Source: Actinomycetes bacterium (GTDB lineage: Bacteria > Actinomycetota > Actinomycetes > Actinomycetales > Microbacteriaceae). Taken from it: 12,546 nt of DNA. Of this stretch, positions 1-6,012 are shown piece by piece. Each line of letters opens with the position of its first letter. Position 1 is the stretch's first letter. Below the pieces are notes generated by a model, which saw nothing but the letters and a program-made list of their open reading frames with translations, had not been told where the DNA came from and did not search any database. The DNA lies in NCBI GenBank assembly GCA_023390155.1, contig JAEWDJ010000052.1, forward strand, positions 1 through 12,546, written 5' to 3'. The position numbers and the translations under genes were made by a program.

Positions 1-1
1 G

Positions 2-1099
2 TTCTACAGCGTGATCCCCGCCGGCGGCGTCGGCTCCCGCCTGTGGCCGCTGTCCCGCGCCGACGCGCCCAAGTTCCTCCACGATCTGACGGGGTCGGGC
101 CAGACGCTGCTGCGGGACACCTGGGACCGGCTGACGCCGCTCTCCGGCGATCAGCGGATCATGGTCGTCACCGGGCGTGCACACCGCGCGGCGGTCGAGG
201 CGCAGCTGCCCGACCTCGCCGACGCGAACGTGGTGCTCGAGAGCGAGGGTCGCGACTCGACCGCCGCGATCGGGCTCGCGGCCGCGATCCTCGAGCGCCG
301 GGAGCCCGGGGTGATCATCGGCTCCTTCGCGGCCGACCACGTCATCCGCGACCAGACCCGGTTCCGACAGGCCGTCCGGGAAGCCGTGCACGCGGCCGCC
401 GCCGGCTACATCACGACCATCGGCATCCAGCCGGTCGAGCCCGCGATCGGGTTCGGCTACATCCGCTGCTCCGAGGAGGACGCCGGGATCGAGGGGGCGC
501 CCTCGGCGCGGATGGTCGACTCCTTCGTCGAGAAGCCGGACCTCGAGACCGCCGTGCGCTACGTCGCGGACGGCTCGTACCTCTGGAACGCCGGCATGTT
601 CATCTCGCGCGCCGACCTCCTGCTCGAGTGGATCGGGCGCGCCGAGCCTCAGCTGCTCTCCGGACTCCTCGAACTCGCCGAGGCCTGGGACGACCCCGCC
701 ACGCGCGGACCGGCCGTCGACCGCATCTGGCCGCGGCTGAAGAAGATCGCGATCGACTACTCGGTCGCGGAGCCCGCCGCCGCGGCCGGCCGCCTGGCCG
801 TCGTCCCCGGGTACTTCGACTGGGACGACGTGGGCGACTTCGCCTCGCTCGCCAAGCTCAACTCCGGTGGGCGCAAGTCCGACCTGGCCATCCTCGGCGA
901 GAACGCGCGCGTGCTCGCCGACTCGTCCAGCGGCATCGTGGTGAGCCAGAGCAAGCGCGTCATCAGCCTCATCGGCGTGAAGGACATCGTGGTGGTCGAC
1001 ACCCCGGACGCCCTCCTCGTCACCACGAGCGAGAACGCGCAGCGCGTGAAGTCTGTGGTCGACGCGCTCAAGGTGACCGGCTCAACCGACGTCCTCTAG
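2..1099 (+). CDS. manC: Mannose-1-phosphate guanylyltransferase (5' end outside window)
   Basis: Makes GDP-mannose from mannose-1-phosphate and GTP, the mannosyl donor precursor for cell-envelope glycans and glycolipids; a cytosolic nucleotidyltransferase. 365 residues are visible. The frame is open to the left edge (it reads F-Y-S before the GTG at 11), and the signature begins almost at once, so the true start lies upstream and the GTG at 11 is probably an internal Val. Seen: the pyrophosphorylase signature PAGGVGSRLWPLSR (about 17-58), FVEKPD (524-541), WNAGMF (584-601) and a C-terminal WDDVGDF block. There is no phosphomannose-isomerase cupin domain, so it is the short single-function form usual in actinobacteria. 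It ends 8 nt from the convergent small gene. Only weak dyad symmetry (1103-1108 with 1125-1130) follows it, with no T-run. The family is certain; manC versus manB naming varies between genomes. Confidence 0.93.
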   Translation, partial: FYSVIPAGGVGSRLWPLSRADAPKFLHDLTGSGQTLLRDTWDRLTPLSGDQRIMVVTGRAHRAAVEAQLPDLADANVVLESEGRDSTAAIGLAAAILERREPGVIIGSFAADHVIRDQTRFRQAVREAVHAAAAGYITTIGIQPVEPAIGFGYIRCSEEDAGIEGAPSARMVDSFVEKPDLETAVRYVADGSYLWNAGMFISRADLLLEWIGRAEPQLLSGLLELAEAWDDPATRGPAVDRIWPRLKKIAIDYSVAEPAAAAGRLAVVPGYFDWDDVGDFASLAKLNSGGRKSDLAILGENARVLADSSSGIVVSQSKRVISLIGVKDIVVVDTPDALLVTTSENAQRVKSVVDALKVTGSTDVL

Positions 1100-1107
1100 G
1101 ACGCGGG

Positions 1108-1332
1108 CTAGTCGACGACCGAGGGCCCGCTCTGCACGTCCTGGGCGATGCGCGAGATCTCGGCGTCGTCGAGCTGGATCCCGGCGTCGGCCAGCCGCTG
1201 GCGGAGGAGCTTCTCGCTGTCCTCCCGCGGCCGTAGCTGCATGTCCGCGCGCATCTGCTCGACGATGCCCGCCACCTTCACGTCGGTGCCGGCTTCGGTG
1301 CTCCCGTCCATCACGGGTTCGTCCTGACTCAT
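1108..1332 (-). CDS. Hypothetical protein, 74 aa
   Basis: I do not recognise the family. The product is acidic, begins MSQDEPVMDGSTEAG, and continues with a probably helical segment (about residues 18-66) rich in Glu, Asp, Arg and Gln. There is no signal peptide, membrane helix or cysteine, so it should be a small cytosolic protein. Its residue use is balanced, unlike the Arg/Pro/Gly-rich shadow frames in this GC-rich DNA, which supports real coding. No Shine-Dalgarno lies at usual distance from the ATG (1332-1330; a GGAGG sits about 15 nt away), but TACGTT on the minus strand (about 1340-1345) ends 7 nt before the ATG, so leaderless translation is plausible. It is divergent from sdhC across 198 nt and convergent with manC, ending 8 nt away. 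Function unknown. Confidence 0.68.
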   Translation of the reverse strand: MSQDEPVMDGSTEAGTDVKVAGIVEQMRADMQLRPREDSEKLLRQRLADAGIQLDDAEISRIAQDVQSGPSVVD

Positions 1333-1410
1333 GGCGCGGAACGTACGCCTCCGCCGCCCGCGCGCAAGTGATCCACAGGGGTTCCGCAGCGTCTCGGCGC
1401 GGGAGCGGGT

Positions 1411-1430
1411 TTATCTCGACGTCGAGATAA
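1411..1430. promoter_or_regulatory. Perfect 20-bp palindrome upstream of sdhC, candidate operator
   Basis: TTATCTCGAC followed directly by its exact reverse complement GTCGAGATAA. It lies in the divergent gap between the 74-residue minus gene and sdhC, with its centre about 110 nt before the sdhC start. A gapless 10+10 palindrome with AT-containing outer ends in about 70% GC DNA is the form of a site for a dimeric regulator. MarR-family proteins of the PecS/TamR type are known to control TCA-cycle genes in Streptomyces through palindromic sites, so this is a candidate class; no regulator gene is in the window. There is no T-run, so it is not a terminator. Confidence 0.72.
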
Positions 1431-1469
1431 CTGAGGGTGACCTAAGCAGCGCCCGCAGGGCCCGCGGCA

Positions 1470-1475
1470 TAGACT
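1470..1475 (+). promoter_or_regulatory. Candidate -10 element of the sdhCDAB promoter
   Basis: TAGACT matches the actinobacterial TANNNT -10 pattern and would put the transcript start near 1482, giving an untranslated leader of about 49 nt. I see no good -35 match at 16-18 nt spacing, which is common in actinobacteria. With this choice the palindrome at 1411-1430 would be centred about 61 nt upstream of the start. A competing choice is GATAAC at 1426-1431, inside the palindrome, which would make the palindrome a repressor site. Confidence 0.4.
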
Positions 1476-1530
1476 GGGCAGCGCGCTCAGCGCGCCTCAC
1501 TCAGCTCCACGCAACCAGGGAGGGTTGTTC

Positions 1531-1947
1531 GTGCCAGACCAAGCGGCAGGGACTCTGCAGCCGACGAAGAACCGGCCGGGCGGCACACTGTACCGTGGCC
1601 GCGAGGGCATGTGGTCGTGGGTGCTTCACCGCATCACCGGCGTCGCCATCTTCTTCTTCCTTCTCGTGCACATCCTCGACACCTCGCTCATCCGGGTCAG
1701 CCCGGAGGCGTACAACGCGGTGATCGGGACGTACAAGAACCCCGTCATGGGACTCGGCGAGATCGCCCTCGTGGCGGCCATCGTCTTCCACGCCTTCAAC
1801 GGCATCCGCGTCATCCTGATCGACTTCTGGAGCAAGGGCGTCAAGTACCAGCGCGCCATGTTCTGGATCGTCATCGCCCTCTGGGTGGTCCTGATGGCCG
1901 GCTTCGTGCCCGTGCAGCTGATCCACATCTTCTCGGAGGTGAACTGA
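1531..1947 (+). CDS. sdhC: Succinate dehydrogenase cytochrome b556 subunit
   Basis: Membrane anchor of complex II: it helps hold haem b and the quinone site, passing electrons from succinate oxidation to menaquinone. 138 residues with three membrane helices at about 35-55, 74-97 and 109-132. Seen: the conserved HRITG segment (33-37) at the start of helix 1 and FHAFNGIR (86-93), where His87 sits at the family haem-ligand position. I chose the GTG at 1531 because the strong Shine-Dalgarno GGGAGGG (1518-1524) lies 6 nt before it; a TTG at 1525 in the same frame abuts that site and is unlikely. It is the first gene of sdhCDAB; the ribosome site for sdhD lies inside its last codons. Confidence 0.95.
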   Translation: MPDQAAGTLQPTKNRPGGTLYRGREGMWSWVLHRITGVAIFFFLLVHILDTSLIRVSPEAYNAVIGTYKNPVMGLGEIALVAAIVFHAFNGIRVILIDFWSKGVKYQRAMFWIVIALWVVLMAGFVPVQLIHIFSEVN

Positions 1948-1948
1948 C

Positions 1949-2392
1949 GTGACGACCATCGAAGCGCCGCGCACCCCCGCCCGCCCGGCTCGCAAGGGCG
2001 TGAACTGGGAGAAGTGGGGCTGGATCTACATGCGGCTCTCCGGCATCCTGCTCATCGTCCTGATCTTCGGCCACCTCCTGGTCAACCTCGTGCTCGGCGA
2101 CGGCGTCAAGCAGATCGACTTCGCCTTCGTGGCCGGCAAGTACGCGACCCCGTTCTGGCAGGTCTGGGACCTGCTGATGCTGTGGCTCGCGATGATCCAC
2201 GGCGGCAACGGCATGCGCACCCTGGTGAACGACTACGCGCACAACAGGACCGTCAACCGCATCCTCCGCTGGGCCATCCTGGCCGCGGTCGTCGTGATGG
2301 TCGTGCTCGGCACCCTCGTGATCTTCACCTTCGACCCCTGCCCGGTGGGCGCCGCGGCCGACCAGCTGCCGTCCTTCTGCCCGGTCAAGTAA
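1949..2392 (+). CDS. sdhD: Succinate dehydrogenase hydrophobic membrane anchor subunit
   Basis: Second membrane anchor of complex II, pairing with SdhC to form the haem b and quinone pocket. 147 residues; an N-terminal cytosolic stretch rich in Pro and Arg (1-20), then helices at about 27-50, 70-93 and 106-128. His42 (FGHLLVN) and His84 (MIHGGNGMR) are candidate haem ligands, and Asp95-Tyr96 follow His84 at the distance of the Asp-Tyr pair in E. coli SdhD (inference from spacing). The GTG start is 1 nt after the sdhC stop, and GGAGGT (1935-1940) ends 8 nt before it. This gives tight coupling with sdhC. Confidence 0.94.
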   Translation: MTTIEAPRTPARPARKGVNWEKWGWIYMRLSGILLIVLIFGHLLVNLVLGDGVKQIDFAFVAGKYATPFWQVWDLLMLWLAMIHGGNGMRTLVNDYAHNRTVNRILRWAILAAVVVMVVLGTLVIFTFDPCPVGAAADQLPSFCPVK

Positions 2393-2407
2393 CGGAGAAC
2401 CGCACCA

Positions 2408-4213
2408 GTGACTACGACTGAAACCGCTGGATCGACCGTCATCGACGGCGTCCACTACCACGAGTTCGACATCGTCATCGTCGGCGCCGGCGGCGCCGGG
2501 ATGCGGGCGGCCATCGAGGCCGGACCGCACGCGAAGACGGCCGTGATCTCGAAGCTCTACCCCACCCGCTCCCACACCGGCGCGGCGCAGGGCGGCATGG
2601 CCGCGGCGCTCGCCAACGTGGAGGAGGACAGCTGGGAGTGGCACACCTTCGACACCGTCAAGGGCGGCGACTACCTCGTCGACCAGGACGCGGCGGAGAT
2701 CCTCGCGAAGGAGGCCATCGACGCGGTCATCGACCTCGAGAACATGGGCCTGCCCTTCAACCGCACGCCGGACGGCAAGATCGACCAGCGCCGCTTCGGC
2801 GGCCACACCCGCGACCACGGCAAGGCGCCGGTCCGCCGGGCCTGCTACGCCGCCGACCGCACGGGCCACATGATCCTGCAGACGCTGTTCCAGAACTGCG
2901 TGAAGCTCGGCATCAACTTCTTCAACGAGTTCTACGTGCTCGACGTGATCATGAACGAGGTCGACGGCGTCGACCAGCCCGCGGGCGTCGTGGCCTACGA
3001 GCTGGCGACCGGCGAGCTGCACGTCTTCCACTCGAAGGCGATCATCTTCGCGACCGGCGGCTTCGGCAAGATCTTCAAGACGACCTCCAACGCGCACACC
3101 CTCACGGGCGACGGCGTCGGCATCATCTGGCGCAAGAAGCTCCCGCTGGAGGACATGGAGTTCTTCCAGTTCCACCCGACCGGCCTGGCCGGCCTCGGCA
3201 TCCTCCTCACCGAGGGCGCTCGCGGTGAGGGCGCCATCCTCCGCAACGCCTCGGGCGAGCGGTTCATGGAGCGCTACGCCCCCACCATCAAGGACCTCGC
3301 GCCGCGCGACATCGTCGCCCGCTGCATGGTGCAGGAGGTCGCGGAGGGCCGGGGCGCCGGCCCGCACAAGGACTACGTGCTGCTCGACTGCACGCACCTG
3401 GGCGCCGAGGTCCTCGAGACCAAGCTGCCCGACATCACGGAGTTCGCCCGCACCTACCTGGGCGTCGACCCCGTCGTGGAGCCCGTCCCCGTCATGCCGA
3501 CCGCGCACTACGCGATGGGCGGCATCCCGACCAACAACAACGCCGAGGTGCTGCGCGACAACACCACGGTCGTGCCCGGCCTCTACGCCGCGGGCGAGTG
3601 CGCCTGCGTCTCGGTGCACGGCTCCAACCGTCTCGGCACGAACTCGCTGCTCGACATCAACGTCTTCGGCAAGCGCGCCGGCACCAACGCCGTCGAGTAC
3701 GTCAAGACGGCGACGGCCGTGCCGCTGCCGGAGGACCCGGCCGGCTTCGTCCGCGGGCTGATCGAGGGTCTGCGCTCCGGCACCGGCACCGAGCGGATCG
3801 CCGCGATCCGCAAGGAGCTGCAGGACGAGATGGACAAGAACGCCCAGGTGTTCCGCACCGACGAGTCGCTCGAGAAGGTCACCGGCACCATCCACCGCCT
3901 CCGCGAGCGCTACAAGAACGTCGTCGTGCAGGACAAGGGCAAGCGCTTCAACACCGACCTCCTGGAGGCCGTTGAGCTGGGCTTCCTGCTCGACCTGGCC
4001 GAGGTCGTCGTCTTCTCGGCCCGCAACCGCAAGGAGTCGCGCGGCGGCCACATGCGCGACGACTACCCCAAGCGCGACGACGAGAACTACATGAAGCACA
4101 CGATGGCCTACCTCACCGGCGACCCGCACTCCGCCGACGCGGCGGACCACATCACGCTGGACTGGAAGCCGGTCGTCGTGACGCGCTACGAGCCCATGGA
4201 GAGGAAGTACTGA
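2408..4213 (+). CDS. sdhA: Succinate dehydrogenase flavoprotein subunit
   Basis: Catalytic subunit of complex II: oxidises succinate to fumarate with covalently bound FAD on the cytosolic face of the membrane. 601 residues, a usual length. Seen: the dinucleotide motif G26-A-G-G-A-G31; SHTGAAQGG with His56 as the expected covalent FAD ligand (His45 in E. coli); FHPTG with His256 and TEGARGEG with Arg272, matching E. coli substrate-site His242 and Arg286; a second FAD-contact block HGSNRLGTNSLLD; and the C-terminal helical domain with RNRKESRGGHMRDDYP. The GTG start follows GGAGA (2394-2398) by about 9 nt and comes 15 nt after the sdhD stop. Its TGA overlaps the sdhB ATG by one base (TGATG). 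Nothing in the active site is missing. Confidence 0.97.
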   Translation: MTTTETAGSTVIDGVHYHEFDIVIVGAGGAGMRAAIEAGPHAKTAVISKLYPTRSHTGAAQGGMAAALANVEEDSWEWHTFDTVKGGDYLVDQDAAEILAKEAIDAVIDLENMGLPFNRTPDGKIDQRRFGGHTRDHGKAPVRRACYAADRTGHMILQTLFQNCVKLGINFFNEFYVLDVIMNEVDGVDQPAGVVAYELATGELHVFHSKAIIFATGGFGKIFKTTSNAHTLTGDGVGIIWRKKLPLEDMEFFQFHPTGLAGLGILLTEGARGEGAILRNASGERFMERYAPTIKDLAPRDIVARCMVQEVAEGRGAGPHKDYVLLDCTHLGAEVLETKLPDITEFARTYLGVDPVVEPVPVMPTAHYAMGGIPTNNNAEVLRDNTTVVPGLYAAGECACVSVHGSNRLGTNSLLDINVFGKRAGTNAVEYVKTATAVPLPEDPAGFVRGLIEGLRSGTGTERIAAIRKELQDEMDKNAQVFRTDESLEKVTGTIHRLRERYKNVVVQDKGKRFNTDLLEAVELGFLLDLAEVVVFSARNRKESRGGHMRDDYPKRDDENYMKHTMAYLTGDPHSADAADHITLDWKPVVVTRYEPMERKY

Positions 4214-4974
4214 TGTCGACCGCCGTACTGGAGACTCCCCCCGCCCCCGAGGCGCCGGTCCAGTCCTTCACCGTCACGCTCATCATCCGCCGGTTCGACC
4301 CGGACGTGGACACGGAGCCGCGCTGGCAGGACTTCGACGTCAAGATGTTCCCGACGGACCGCATCCTGGACGCGCTGCACAAGATCAAGTGGGAGCAGGA
4401 CGGCTCGCTGACGTTCCGCCGCTCGTGCGCCCACGGCATCTGCGGCTCCGACGCGATGCGCATCAACGGCCGCAACCGCCTCGCCTGCAAGACGCTGATC
4501 AAGGACCTGGACATCTCCAAGCCGATCTACGTCGAGGCGATCAAGGGCCTCCCCCTCGAGAAGGACCTGATCGTCGACATGGAGCCGTTCTTCGCGAGCT
4601 ACCGCGAGGTGCAGCCCTTCCTCGTGGCGAACAGCAAGCCGGAGAAGGGCAAGGAGCGCGTGCAGTCGGTCGCCGACCGCGCCCGCTTCGACGACACCAC
4701 CAAGTGCATCCTCTGCGCCGCGTGCACGTCGTCCTGCCCGGTGTTCTGGACCGACGGCCAGTACTTCGGCCCGGCCGCGATCGTGAACGCCCACCGGTTC
4801 ATCTTCGACTCCCGCGACGACAACGCGCAGGTGCGCCTCGACATCCTGAACGACAAGGAGGGCGTGTGGCGCTGCCGCACGACCTTCAACTGCACCGACG
4901 CGTGCCCCCGCGGCATCCAGGTCACCCAGGCCATCGCCGAGGTGAAGCAGGCCATCATGCGCGGCAAGCCGTAG
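4213..4974 (+). CDS. sdhB: Succinate dehydrogenase iron-sulfur subunit
   Basis: Carries electrons from FAD in SdhA to the membrane quinone site through three Fe-S clusters. 253 residues. The N-terminal ferredoxin-like domain holds the 2Fe-2S ligands Cys72, Cys77, Asp80 and Cys92; Asp in place of the third Cys also occurs in E. coli SdhB, so it is not a defect. The C-terminal domain has Cys165, Cys168, Cys171 and Cys231 for the 4Fe-4S cluster and Cys175, Cys221 and Cys227 for the 3Fe-4S cluster (assigned by alignment of spacing with E. coli). The ATG shares its A with the sdhA stop; an AGAGGAAG site (about 4200-4207) serves it. Last gene of the operon; a strong terminator follows 36 nt later. 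Confidence 0.97.
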   Translation: MSTAVLETPPAPEAPVQSFTVTLIIRRFDPDVDTEPRWQDFDVKMFPTDRILDALHKIKWEQDGSLTFRRSCAHGICGSDAMRINGRNRLACKTLIKDLDISKPIYVEAIKGLPLEKDLIVDMEPFFASYREVQPFLVANSKPEKGKERVQSVADRARFDDTTKCILCAACTSSCPVFWTDGQYFGPAAIVNAHRFIFDSRDDNAQVRLDILNDKEGVWRCRTTFNCTDACPRGIQVTQAIAEVKQAIMRGKP

Positions 4975-5010
4975 GCGGACACCGACCGACGCTCCGCCGA
5001 GCACTGAGGA

Positions 5011-5044
5011 ACGCCCCCGGGTCCACGGACCCGGGGGCGTTTTT
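5011..5044 (+). terminator. Intrinsic terminator of sdhCDAB
   Basis: A perfect 14-bp inverted repeat, arms 5011-5024 and 5027-5040, almost all G and C, followed directly by a T-run (5040-5044). This is a textbook Rho-independent terminator, 36 nt after the sdhB stop. It isolates the operon from the next gene. Confidence 0.93.
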
Positions 5045-5053
5045 CCATGCATT

Positions 5054-5080
5054 CGCATCCCAATGGGCCAGCGGGATGCG
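5054..5080. repeat. 8-bp inverted repeat upstream of the 127-aa gene
   Basis: CGCATCCC (5054-5061) and GGGATGCG (5073-5080) are exact inverted copies 11 nt apart. The pair lies between the sdh terminator and the candidate -10 at 5100, with its centre about 45 nt before the predicted transcript start. It could be an operator with two half-sites one helical turn apart, or chance. Confidence 0.4.
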
Positions 5081-5099
5081 GAAGGGCGCTGTCCCCCGG

Positions 5100-5105
5100 T
5101 AGAGT
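5100..5105 (+). promoter_or_regulatory. Candidate -10 element for the 127-aa hypothetical gene
   Basis: TAGAGT fits TANNNT and sits between the sdh terminator and the gene at 5163. It predicts a transcript start near 5112 and a leader of about 51 nt carrying the GAGGA ribosome site. No convincing -35 is seen. Confidence 0.5.
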
Positions 5106-5162
5106 GACAGATCGTGTCCCGCCGGGACGCCCCGAACCCGCTCACGAACCCGAGGATCCGCC

Positions 5163-5546
5163 ATGGCGTCCGCCCACGACTTCTTCCTGCTCGGCGACCA
5201 CGAGGCCGGCAAGCAGCTCGTCCTCTCCGCCCTCCACTCCGAGGGATTCGTCGTCACCTCCACCCCGACCGGCGGCCTGCTGGCCAAGCGAGGCAGCGCG
5301 GCCTCGACCTTCTGGCTCGGCGCCTGGGCGGGCAAGAACTTCCAGGTGTCCTTCCTCGTCGACTTCATGGTCGACCAGCAGGGCCGCCTGGTCGCGCGCC
5401 TCAACCGCAACATGGCCGGAGGCGCACTGAAGGGCGGCGCGATCGGCGCCGCCAAGACCGACACGGCGTTCCAGGAGACCGCCAACGCGATCGGCGCCGC
5501 CCTGCACCACGGGGGCGTGCTGGCCGAGAGCATCTCGCAGAAGTAA
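5163..5546 (+). CDS. Hypothetical protein, 127 aa, glycine-rich middle
   Basis: I do not recognise the family. The ATG has a Shine-Dalgarno GAGGA (5152-5156) 6 nt upstream and a promoter-like TAGAGT before that. The chain begins with a mixed helix/strand region (about 1-60, including the hydrophobic FWLGAWAGKNFQVSFLVDFMV), then a Gly/Ala-rich stretch GGALKGGAIGAA (about 87-98), then a helical tail ending in ESISQK. No signal peptide is seen, no segment is a clear membrane helix, and there are no cysteines. The strand-rich core might be a small beta-sheet domain; this is only inference. The next gene starts 43 nt downstream with no terminator between them, so the two are probably co-transcribed. 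Confidence 0.8.
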   Translation: MASAHDFFLLGDHEAGKQLVLSALHSEGFVVTSTPTGGLLAKRGSAASTFWLGAWAGKNFQVSFLVDFMVDQQGRLVARLNRNMAGGALKGGAIGAAKTDTAFQETANAIGAALHHGGVLAESISQK

Positions 5547-5589
5547 CCATCCCGTCTGACCCCGCATCCCCGATCGGAGCCACCTCACC

Positions 5590-5907
5590 ATGACCGACCA
5601 GAACCCGAACGCCTACCCGCCCGCGCCGCAGCCCGCGTACACGCCCTACCCGGCGCAGAAGAGCGGCACCAACGTCCTCGCGATCATCGCGCTCGTCGGC
5701 GCGTTCGTCTTCCCGCTCGCCGGCGTCATCTGCGGCCACATCGCCCTCAGCCAGATCAAGCGCACCGGCGAGAGCGGCCGCGGCCTCGCGATCGCGGGCC
5801 TCGTGATCGGCTACATCTACATCGCGTTCATCCTGCTGTTCGTCATCCTCGCCATCGTCGGCGGCATCATCGCCGCGTCGAGCGGATACTCGAGCTACTC
5901 GTACTGA
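5590..5907 (+). CDS. DUF4190-type small membrane protein
   Basis: 105 residues. A Pro/Tyr-rich N-terminal stretch (about 1-25: NPNAYPPAPQPAYTPYP) is followed by two membrane helices, about 29-50 and 67-94, joined by the short loop CGHIALSQIKRTGESGRG. The GHIAL..I..TGE.GRG..IAG pattern is the mark of DUF4190, a widespread actinobacterial family of unknown role; a membrane location is certain enough from the helices. The ATG follows GGAG (5576-5579) by 10 nt. The C-terminus is Ser/Tyr-rich (SSGYSSYSY). It is probably transcribed with the gene at 5163, and a two-part hairpin follows the stop. Confidence 0.87.
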   Translation: MTDQNPNAYPPAPQPAYTPYPAQKSGTNVLAIIALVGAFVFPLAGVICGHIALSQIKRTGESGRGLAIAGLVIGYIYIAFILLFVILAIVGGIIAASSGYSSYSY

Positions 5908-5918
5908 GCGGCCCGTCC

Positions 5919-5961
5919 GGAGCCCCGGCCGCCGCGCCCCGTGCGCGGACGCCGGGGCTCC
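5919..5961. terminator. Two-part hairpin between convergent genes
   Basis: An 11-bp perfect stem, GGAGCCCCGGC (5919-5929) with GCCGGGGCTCC (5951-5961), encloses a second 6-bp stem (5932-5937 with 5943-5948). It lies between the convergent stops of the DUF4190 gene and the epimerase gene. Neither side has a good T-run, so it is probably a weak or Rho-assisted, possibly two-way, terminator. Confidence 0.6.
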
Positions 5962-6012
5962 GTCGTCTCTGTGGCCGGCGCTTCTGCGACCGGCGCCTCA
6001 CCGGGCGGCGCC

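Noticed and set aside
1103..1130. GCGGGC/GCCCGC dyad between manC and the small minus gene as a terminator
   Set aside because: Only 6 bp, a 16-nt loop, no T-run; too weak in GC-rich DNA to claim.
1481..1495. GCGCGC-TCA-GCGCGC dyad in the sdhC leader as a riboswitch or attenuator
   Set aside because: A short simple GC repeat with a 3-nt loop, no alternative fold, no leader peptide and no aptamer-like features.
1871..4150. Open frame of 759 codons on the minus strand, antisense to sdhD and sdhA
   Set aside because: Its product is Val/Ala/Asp/His/Arg repeats with no domain, mirroring sdhA codon structure; sdhA on the plus strand is complete with all active-site residues.
4285..4490. SdhB 2Fe-2S site with Asp80 instead of Cys as a possible defect
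   Set aside because: The same Asp replacement occurs in functional E. coli SdhB, so it is a normal variant.
5114..5593. GTG frame of 159 codons starting 2 nt after the predicted transcript start at 5112
   Set aside because: Considered as a leaderless gene or upstream ORF, but the product is Arg/Pro-rich shadow of the 127-residue gene, which has a proper ribosome site and balanced composition.
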